64,000 nucleotides of DNA from Artocarpus heterophyllus (taxonomy: Eukaryota > Streptophyta > Magnoliopsida > Rosales > Moraceae): positions 25,793,507 to 25,857,506 of the forward strand of contig CM046330.1 of assembly GCA_025403435.1 (NCBI GenBank), in the 5' to 3' direction. Below are positions 55,813-64,000 of the stretch, one piece after another. Below the pieces are notes generated by a model, which ran no database searches, was not told the origin of the DNA, and worked only from the letters and a program-made list of their open reading frames with translations. The position numbers and the translations under genes are program-made. The first letter of the stretch is position 1, and every line of letters begins with the position of its first letter.

Positions 55813-58800
55813 ATGGCTGAAGCAATGGAAAACCGAGACAAACAGACTGAGCAGAACCAAACAGAAGAGGAAGACGTAGAGGACCTGACTTTCGAAGAGC
55901 TGGGTTTGGACCCTCGTCTTACTCGTGCCCTTCTCAAGAAGGGAATCCTCAAACCCACCCCCATTCAGCGGGTCGCCATTCCTCTCGTTCTGGTACGTTT
56001 CTTCCACCACCAACTTTCTCTTTCAATTACGTTTCTACTCAAGACGTGGTCTTGCAATTAGGTCCGCGGTTTTGCGCCTTTTTGCTACAGTGTTTACTGT
56101 TGCAAATATTTCAATTTCTATTTATACCTATGAACTGAACGGACAAGCAACTTTTCTGGTTTTGGATTTCAGGAAGGTAAGGATGTCGTTGCTAGGGCAA
56201 AGACTGGCTCAGGAAAGACCTTTGCGTACCTTGTTCCACTGCTGCAGAAGCTCTTTGCGTCCGATCCTAGCTCGAGGAGTGAGCTTGCTCCGAGTGCATT
56301 CATTCTTGTTCCCACACGCGAACTCTGTCAACAGGTCTGAATCTTCTATTTCTTACTCGTATTTCCCCTCTTCTGTTATAGCTGAAAGTTTAGCTCATTC
56401 TCGTATTCGGTATACTGTTAATTGTGTAGGTTTATGGGGAAGTCCTATCGCTCTTTGAATTGTGTAGAGTTCAACTGAAAGTTGCTCAACTGGCGAGCAG
56501 TATGTCTGCTTCCGAATTGGTATGTTCCCGTTCCTTCCAAATTATTTGAAAGTACTGATTTTCTTTGTGAATTATGTGGACTGATTATTAGCCATCTCAA
56601 TGCAAATGCTAATAACATTGCTATATTTGACGCAAAAAAGTTTTAAAATTGGTATTTACTATGTTGTTCTAGTTTACGATCTAATGCATGATGCTATTTT
56701 TAATGCTGTGTACTTTTTGTCATAAATTTTAAGCTTTGGAAAATTTTTAATTTTGGAATGTTTTGAAACTGACGATGTTGAAAATATTGAAGTGAAAGGG
56801 TCAACACATTAACTAGTCGCAACCAAATGCCAAATTTTGTAGATGCTATATTGGGTACCAAATTTAACACCAAGTATAGCTAATGCCGAATTTGATGTTG
56901 AGCATATGATTGCATGCAAGAATAGTTTTCTTATACAAATATCAAATATTAGTATTCACGTAAAAGTTTGGTATTCGTGGCCCCCATGGGAAGTCTCTGT
57001 ATGAGGACGAGAGGATCTTAGGCGGTCGCTGTTTTTTTGGTACATGGGTGGGGGGTGTGGGGTTTTCTGCCTTCTGTGGTTGTGTGGTGCAGCACGGCCG
57101 TCGGATGTGGCAGAGAGGGGGGTTTTGGGGCTTGCCTTCTCGTGCGCTGGAGGATTGGTGGTGTTCCAAGGCCTTTCTTTCTGAGAGCTTGGTGTCTCTA
57201 GTCGGAGGGTTGGGGCCTTGGGGGTTGCGCTACTACTCGCTAGCGGATTCGGGCGGCGGTGGGTGACATTCACGAGTCTGCAGCTTTGCCCTTTTCCTGC
57301 TTTGTTTTGGACCAAATTTGCTGAGATCTCCCCTCTCATCCATGGCCGGCTGTGGATCATCTTCAGATTCTCTGTGTTTGTCGTTTGGGATGTACTTTTT
57401 TGCTTTAGTTTTTGTGATTGTCAAATAAGGGCACTGATGTTTCTACCGTTTGTGTTTTTGTTGTTTGGCCTTTTTGTTGAAATAATGTAGGTGGTCTTCC
57501 CACCTTTTGATGTTTCGCAAATCTTTGTAATTTGCGATGTGGTGTTAGACGTCATTGTCTTTAGTTTATTGATCTTGTTTGATCGGAGTTATCCATCGCC
57601 TATAGTGGTGTGTTAGAAAGAGCCTTTTGTGTACTCGATTAGTAGTGTGCCTTTTCAGTTTCTTTCAGTAGAAACTTGGTACTCGTATTGCCCCCTTGAG
57701 CGTTTCAGTCGAATCAATTGGTGGTTCCGATTTGTACTAGGGGTTAAGTTGCTAATTGTGTTGTGGTCTTTCGTGTCTGAATTAGTGTGTATTTCTGTAG
57801 TTTGGAATGAAATTACCATTTTTCCAAAAGAATAAAAATAAAAATAAAAGTTTGGTATTGCATTGGAGGCGCTCTTAGCTGTAAAACCATTTTGCGATGT
57901 CTTATTTTAGTCTTCTTTATTGGTATCTGATTTCAGAGGAATGCATTGGTTGGGCCACCTGATATTCTGATTTCAACCCCAGCTTGCATTCCCAAGTGCA
58001 TGTCAGCTGGTGTTCTTCAATCAACTTCTGTTAGCAGTTCACTTGAGATTCTTGTTCTTGATGAGGTGAGAACTCACTGCTCAATTTATTATTCATCGTG
58101 CTTGTTGAGTGTGGGTGATATTGATCTATGAAATACCTTTGGTTGATGGCTGCTTTGCCCTTGGAAGAGTGACTATCTTAAGCTTTAGTCTTAACTTGTT
58201 ATGTAGTTGGAAAATCTAGCTTTCTTCCTTTCCTTTTTTTCCCTTGCATGTAATTGTCAAATTAGCTGTGCACTTCACTTTTGTCTCAGATATTCGGGTA
58301 ACTTAGTTCTTGCAACTTTTACGATTGATTTGTTGTTTGTAGATTTTTCTTTTCACTTTTTTTTTCCATCTTTTTCTTGGTAGAATGATTTCTTAATTTG
58401 TTTGAGGGGATCATTAACTTATGTTCATTTTCAGGCAGATCTTCTTTTCCATCTTTTTCTTGGTAGTATGATTTCTTAATTTGTTTGAGGGGGAATCATT
58501 AACTTATGTTCATTTTCAGGCAGATCTTCTTTTGTCATATGGCTATGAGGATGATATAAAAGCATTAACACCTCATATTCCTAAGAATTGTCAGTGCCTT
58601 TTAATGTCTGCTACCTCGAGGTGTGTTATTGAAATTGGCCATGGTGTTGTGGGCGGCTTTTTTATTTTTTATTTTTTATTTTTATTTTCATTCATTTTCT
58701 CTACAGCTTTTGTGGTGTTATTGTTACTTTAATTTAGGGTTTCATTTTTGCAACTTTATTCTCATCCCTAGGTCGATAGTGTTTCCTCATCAGCCTTTAT

Positions 58801-61800
58801 TTTTTTTTCCCATGCATTTTACTTGCTTTTTCTAGATTTATTTTTTCCCTGTGGGGATTTGAGGGTGACTGTTAATCAGTACTGATAATTGTATTATATA
58901 CCTATTCGACCTCTGATACTTGACAGTGCTGACGTTGAGAAACTGAAGAAGCTGATACTTCACAACCCTTTTATTTTGAGTCTGCCTGAAGTGGGAGATG
59001 TCAAGGATGATATTATCCCAAAAAATGTTCAGCAATTTTGGGTAAGAATTCTGGTGCTCTTATTCTACAGAAAAATGCTAGGATGACAAATCTAATCTCA
59101 ACTTCTATACCAACATATGATTTGTCATGGTTTTGGTAGTAGGTATTTAAAAGATTGCCACATCAATAAGTTGCATCTACCAATGAATTAATGACAATTC
59201 AATTGTCGGCACAAAAGTTGGGATTAGAGTTGATATTTCTAACATTACTCTACTTAAATTTTGAATTTTATTGCTCCCTTGGACTTTATGCTTGGGCATA
59301 CTTGATTAATACTATTTCATTTATAATGAGAGAATTTTTTTAAAGAAGAAAAATTTACAATAAAAGTCTGGCTTTGAGTTTGAGGACAAGAAGTTCTCAA
59401 TGAGAATAAAAGAAGCCAAACAAACTAAATAACAAGACACACTAGTGTCTCAAACACGCTACTTGTTTAATATTATTCTTCTTTAGTCCTTGGCAAGATT
59501 GATAGAACTTTTGACTAGTCATTAGCCCTTTCCTTTACGTTTGAAATGGACCTTGTGGCATCTCTATTTCTGGTGTTTAAATATTACACAGTTAATGTGA
59601 CTTTGAGGTAGTCGTTTTGGTTTCAGTTGTCATTCTTTCTGCTCTGCTTAATCGCAAGTAGTATATTAAAAATGATATTGGAGTGACTAGAATACAAAGG
59701 GCTGTAGCTTTGTTTCTCGGAACCAATGTGAAAAAAGCTCAAGTTGCCATACCACAATATTTGTAACATGGAATCCAACAACCTATTGGATTCTTTCAAG
59801 GTTTCACGTCCTGCATGTCGATAAAATTGTATCATTTTATTTCCTGTTGCATGTTGTTATGCAGAAATGAGATATGTTTCTTTTTTTTGCAAACAAAAGG
59901 GGTGGATGTAGTGCAATGTAGCTGAACCAACCCTAGCAGTTAGGATTAAGACTGAGTTCAGTTGTATTTAATGTCACTGCTCCCTTTTACATCATCGATC
60001 TTTTTGTTGTGTTCTCTAGAGCTTTCAATTTTTTCCCCTTTGTATGACTGCATATTGACTTATGCTTGAAATGAACAATTAAGGGATGAATAAGCTTATC
60101 TTCTCTTCTGTGGTGGCCTAGATATCGTGCAATGCTCGAGACAAGTTACTTTACACCCTCTCCCTCTTGAAGTTGGAGCTGGTTCAGAAAAAGGTTCTGA
60201 TATTTACTAATACAATTGACATGGGATTCAGATTAAGATTGTTTTTGGAAAAGGTATGTTTACTTCTTGTCATGGTAGTTTTGTATGCATCGTGCAAATT
60301 TTTGTTTAAGTTAACCCCTTAATTTGGTTATAGAATTATATAACTAATTAAGTCCAGATGAAAATAGAGATAGGGTATTAAGTAATGCATCCTTTGAATC
60401 CGCATCCTTTATTATATTCTTCATTGCTTGTTAATAGTTCTTCATTTGCAGTTTGGAATTAAATCTGCCATCTTAAATGCTGAGCTGCCACAAAATTCTC
60501 GTCTTCATATTCTTGAGGTATGGTACATACTCTCCAATTAACTATTTTCTGGTTTTGTGATATTTATAGCAGCTAGTCTACCATCCCAAGAGTGATCTTT
60601 TTACTTGGTTGTTTTTCACTATGATTTGTGCTAACATTGAACTTATCAGGAATTCAATGCTGGGCTTTTTGATTACTTGATTGCAACTGATGATAGTGAC
60701 GTGAAAGAGAAGGAAGAAGTGAATGGAGAGAGTAATGCAAAACAAAAGAAGTCTAGAAAACATGTCAAGCAAAAATTGGACTCGGAATTTGGGGTAGTGC
60801 GAGGAGTTGACTTCAAAAATGTATACACGGTATGTCAATGATACACAAAATATGGTTTTTTTTTTCTTTTTTTTTTTTGAGACCAACTGCAATGTTCCTT
60901 CCCTTGAATGTCTTGTTCAACTTCCTCTTCTTTTATTTTTTATTTTTAAATCCTTGTTGTGTAGTGAAGTTGCATTTTCTCTTTAATGACGTTCAGTAGC
61001 CTGTTCTGTAGGTCATTAATTTTGAAATGCCTCAAAGCTCTGTGGTATATATTCATCGTATGGGACGTACTGGAAGAGCATTTAATAGTGGCACTTCTAT
61101 CTCACTTGTGAGTTTCCATACTGTGAGTTAAGATGATTTTGTGCAAGGGACAACATCTACTTGACAAAATGGCCATCAGTTTCAAATTTTGTAACAACTA
61201 AGAAATGCTTTAGCTTCTTCCAAATGCCACACCCTCCATGTATATGTGAAGTAAAAGACATTAAATTGAACTTAACATTGACACATACTCTTTTGTCTAT
61301 TTCAAAATGATAGTGAAGGTCATTGAAACTCCTACATGTACCTACACCAGGCTTTAACAATGGACATAAAGGAATAATAGAAACGCGTGTGTGGGATAAA
61401 ATATCATGTTGCAATGGCTAATGAACTGTAGGCATTTTGAGTGTTGGTTTTCTTTTTTTTTTTGGGTTTTACGTGGCCAACCGGTTTTTTCATATAAATG
61501 TTTATTTGTTCTGGTGGTGAAATAGGCTAGATTGTAGAAACAATAAATTCGAGTATACTTAGCATTTTCTATGGTCATGCAATTTCCAGTTTTTCTAGCA
61601 TTGTTCTAAATCTCTTGTAACAGGTTTCTCCAGAAGAGATGGGAATTCTTGACAAAATAAAATCCTTTTTAGGGGAGGATGGAAACAACGATGAAAACAT
61701 AGTTGCTCCTTTTCCTTTACTTACAAAGAATGCTGTGGAATCATTACGGTATAGAGCCGAGGTGAGTGTTCTGATTCGATCATCGAAAACTATTTGAGTG

Positions 61801-63366
61801 TAGTCTGCAGGGCTTTGTGAATTCACGTTACTTGTTATCTGAGAGAATTTTTTTTTTTTTTAAATTGTGTATGTAATAAATTTTCTGCACCAACCTTATT
61901 TTTTTAATTCAACAATTGTAGCTTTGGAAGCTTATTTTTCTATCATTAAAGCATTTACTGGAAAGAAAATAGAAAAGAACTGGGTTTTTTTTTTTCTTTA
62001 CTGTGAACAGCTTTACAGAGATTTTAAAGTTACTAACTAGCAAGTAACAAATTTAGCAATCTGTGGGTTAAACTTATTTCTAACAATTTACTTTTTGAAT
62101 AAAATCTGCAGTTACTCGCTTAAGAACGTAGTTGGTTTTTCTTTGTTGCTTATGCATGGCATAGTCTCATGTAGCTACTTAGACTTTTCAGTCTTCGGTT
62201 TCTCATTGGAGTCAATCGACCCTTGGACACAAGATGATAGTAATGAATTTTGTGTTTGCATTTTTGGGCTAGTTGTTAAGTTTCTTGTAACCTTGTCCCA
62301 TATTGTTTGAGATGACTGCCAAGGAAATTAATGCAAAGCAGTGACTCTTTACAGGATGTTGCAAAGAGTGTTACAAAAATTGCCGTCCGAGAGTCAAGGG
62401 CGCAGGATTTAAGGAATGAAATTCTCAATTCTGAAAAGTGAGTGTGAGCTTCTTGTTTGCCTTTCTCTTACCCTATGATATCTTTTTGGATAAATTGATT
62501 TCACATTTAGAACTATTAAATTCTTTTATCCACTTAAAGCTGTTATTTTACTTCTCATTTCTTAGTCTAAAGCTTGTCTTCTGTGCACCAACTGTGTACC
62601 AACGTACCACGTCTTGGAATCTTTGTTTTCCTGATTGTTTGTATCGTATGTATGTTTAGGTTGAAGGCTCATTTTGAATCTAATCCGGGGGATTTAGGTA
62701 AAGAAAATTAATTTTCCGGTTTGAATTTCTTCTTTCAATGTTTAGTTTTCTTTTTGATTGAGTTGGAAGAAATGATTTGAACAGATTTGTTGAAGCATGA
62801 TAAGGCCTTAAGCAAGAAACCCTCCGCCCCTCACCTACGTAATATTCCCCAGTACTTGGTGGACTCAACAACTCAAGAAGCAAGCAAGGTCGTGAAGCTT
62901 GCAAGAGCTGCAATGGGAAATACCCATCCTAATCGCCATCCTGGATCCAAAAAAATATTCAGAAGAAATAAAGATCCTCTGAAGACTTTCTCCGCTGAGG
63001 TATTCTAGATTTGTTTCCCACTTGTGCCTACATGTTTAGCTGTGCAAATCTCATTACGTGATATTTGACATGTGTGTTAAAATACAAAAACGCTAAACAA
63101 TCCAACTAGGGGAGTTGGGCCCAAGTTGGGTTGTTGAGAGTGGGGGGTGGCAGTGGGGCCAGCGCCTGCTCCCCCAACTTGACTCACCCTAGTTGGGTTT
63201 GTGTAGGAGTGCTCGTTAAAATATGTCAACAAATATTATGGAGATTGTTACTAAGGGATTTGCATTCATTTGATGGCAGGGACCTAAGAAAGGCCATAGA
63301 GGAGGGATGAAGAGAGGAAGAAGTGACAATGACATAAAAAAGGATAAAAAGAAAAGATTTATCTGA
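55813..63366 (+). CDS. RH16: DEAD-box ATP-dependent RNA helicase, RH16 / DDX56 / Dbp9 type
   Basis: By family, a nucleolar RNA helicase of large ribosomal subunit assembly. Fifteen exons join in frame to 603 codons: 55813-55992, 56173-56334, 56430-56519, 57937-58065, 58520-58620, 58927-59041, 60122-60253, 60452-60517, 60650-60829, 61012-61107, 61624-61761, 62355-62437, 62660-62697, 62785-62999, 63280-63366. Motifs: Q motif GILKPTPIQ (exon 1), AKTGSGKT (residues 69-76), PTREL, ISTPAC, DEAD (186-189, split by an intron), SAT (217-219), [13 protein letters not shown] and HRMGRTGR (400-407). As in the family, the C-terminal domain is interrupted before RGVDF by a Lys/Glu-rich insert, and the tail is basic. 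The start is the ATG before AEAMENRDK. No stops or frameshifts, so it is probably functional. Length is close to known plant homologues (about 600-630). Confidence 0.93.
56976..57844 (+). mobile_element. LINE-like (or long SINE) insertion in helicase intron 3, copy 2
   Basis: A GC-richer 869-bp block with an A-rich tail (AAAAGAATAAAAATAAAA). It is flanked by a perfect 15-bp direct repeat TAAAAGTTTGGTATT (56,961-56,975 and 57,845-57,859). The long target duplication plus A-rich tail are hallmarks of target-primed retrotransposition. The 3' half matches the copy at 10.4-10.9 kb. No RT is encoded, so it is 5'-truncated or non-autonomous. Confidence 0.85.
58366..58533 (+). repeat. Tandem duplication spanning a splice acceptor
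   Basis: Units 58366-58448 and 58449-58533 each contain CCATCTTTTTCTTGGTAG.., TTCATTTTCAG and GCAGATCTTCTTTT. This gives two copies of the exon 5 acceptor, at 58,434 and 58,519. Confidence 0.93.
59073..59246. mobile_element. MITE-like foldback element in helicase intron 6
   Basis: Long imperfect inverted repeats: the left end AATGCTAGGATGACAAATC.. pairs with the right end, whose reverse complement reads AATGTTAGAAATATCAACTC... Both continue with CTAATCYCAACTT. Total 174 bp with no coding. Confidence 0.75.
63102..63197. repeat. GC-rich foldback in helicase intron 14
   Basis: The left arm CCAACTAGGGGAGTTGGG pairs with the right arm CCCTAGTTGG plus CCCCCAACTTGACTC. It would form a hairpin of about 95 bp inside the last intron. 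Confidence 0.7.
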
Positions 63367-64000
63367 TTTATTTATTTAGCCATTAAAATTACGCTTTAGC
63401 TGGGGTTCAGTATTGTTCCGTACATTTGTGTATCAAATCAGAGAATGTAATGAGCATTACCAGAAGCACAAACGAAGCTTGGAAGGTCAATTTTGTTTCG
63501 AATGCATTGCTTATTTCAAGAGCATGAAATGAGGTGTGATGTGTAGTCTACAACCATCAAGACATCCTGTTTTTTAACTGCATCTACTTTTTTGTCTTAC
63601 TTTTATTCCCAGAAAAGAGTTGTTTAGCCTTTTTTTTTAACCCTGTATGTTACGTTCATTAAAAAGATTTGGGTTTTTAAAGGGTGTTAGGGCAAAAATG
63701 GTTTAAACCACTTTTTTAGTTACAAACAGTATAAAATTTTCATATGATATAGTAGCAATAAAAAAAATCACTATAGTATAAAGTTCTCATATGTTACAGT
63801 AAAAGCCGTTTTAATCAATAGTTTTAACTACTTTATCAAACACTATTAACCTCGTTAAAAGTATACCTTTAACTTAAATTTAATGCACTTTCAGATTATA
63901 TTTAATAAGCAAATGTACACCATTTCTTGAATCAATTATCAATTGTGACTGTAAAAATTGTCAATTACTTTGGGTTGGGTGGGGTGGGGTGGGGTGGTGG
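63367..64000 (+). other. 3' UTR and downstream flank of the helicase gene
   Basis: No ORF is supported. 63,680-63,860 has an AT-rich MITE-like stretch (GTATAAAATTTTCATATG.., ..CTTTATCAAACACTATTAA) like those at 13.7 and 55.1 kb. The window ends in a G-rich (GGGGT)n tract. Confidence 0.5.
63972..64000 (+). repeat. (GGGGT)n tract at window end
   Basis: Five or more runs of three to four G separated by T or TT. It could form a G-quadruplex on this strand. It is cut by the window edge. Confidence 0.85.

Noticed and set aside
58435..58480. Use of the upstream duplicated acceptor as the main helicase splice site
   Set aside because: It leads to a stop within 15 codons, whereas the downstream acceptor gives the conserved helicase sequence.
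1..64000. tRNA or rRNA genes
   Set aside because: The only tRNA-like strings are primer-binding sites (TGGTATCAGAGC) next to LTRs; no cloverleaf or rRNA was recognised.

Overview
This is nuclear DNA of a flowering plant, most likely a eudicot. It has GT-AG introns, plant-type gene families (UBP16-like deubiquitinase, SOUL protein, RH16-like helicase) and a dense layer of LTR retrotransposons, a LINE-like element, a hAT-like element and MITE-like hairpins. The species cannot be named from the sequence alone.

Layout. (1) 1-5.1 kb, + strand: 3' three quarters of a UBP15/16/17-type ubiquitin-specific protease with a MYND remnant; catalytic exons look intact, but two reading-frame breaks lie in the linker. 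(2) 5.1-14.1 kb: intergenic, with a decayed Ty1/copia remnant (7.9-9.8 kb), a LINE-like element (10.0-10.9 kb) and AT-rich repeats. (3) 14.19-17.25 kb, + strand: gene for a protein with six CCHC knuckles, GRF fingers and a coiled-coil tail. Just beyond it (17.34-17.79 kb) lies a decayed copy of parts of the UBP gene. (4) 18.35-18.74 kb, - strand: a SOUL haem-binding gene cut by an LTR-type insertion inside an exon. (5) 18.7-25.1 kb: Ty3-type LTR remnants, including a 2,751-bp solo LTR with a 5-bp target duplication inside a decayed gag. (6) 25.9-54.3 kb: a set of nested insertions. An old + strand copia (F) was split by a hAT-like element (G, 8-bp TSD TAATCCAA). G was split by a - strand copia (B, TSD TTATG). 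B was split by a young + strand copia of the same family (A, TSD GACGC, two 2,034-bp LTRs). F was separately split by a truncated - strand Ty3/gypsy element (E, 2,142-bp LTR). (7) 55.8-63.4 kb, + strand: a complete 15-exon gene for a DEAD-box helicase like RH16/DDX56/Dbp9 (603 codons), with a LINE-like insertion, a duplicated splice acceptor and MITE-like hairpins in its introns.

Most unusual signal. The copia elements A and B and the unrelated Ty3 element E all carry arrays of one near-perfect 16-bp palindrome (consensus GTTCGGCAGGCCGAAC) repeated every 21-22 bp, two turns of B-DNA. Copia A has four units about 120 bp upstream of its LTR TATA box and eight more in the untranslated leader; E has eight inside its LTR. 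Two other Ty3-type LTRs carry arrays of a different palindrome (GTAAAC..GGTTTAC type) at 21-22 or 37 bp spacing. This looks like a shared, helically phased binding-site or hairpin array used by unrelated retrotransposons.

The four host genes (UBP, CCHC/GRF, SOUL, RH16) are independent plant transcription units; nothing suggests a shared pathway.
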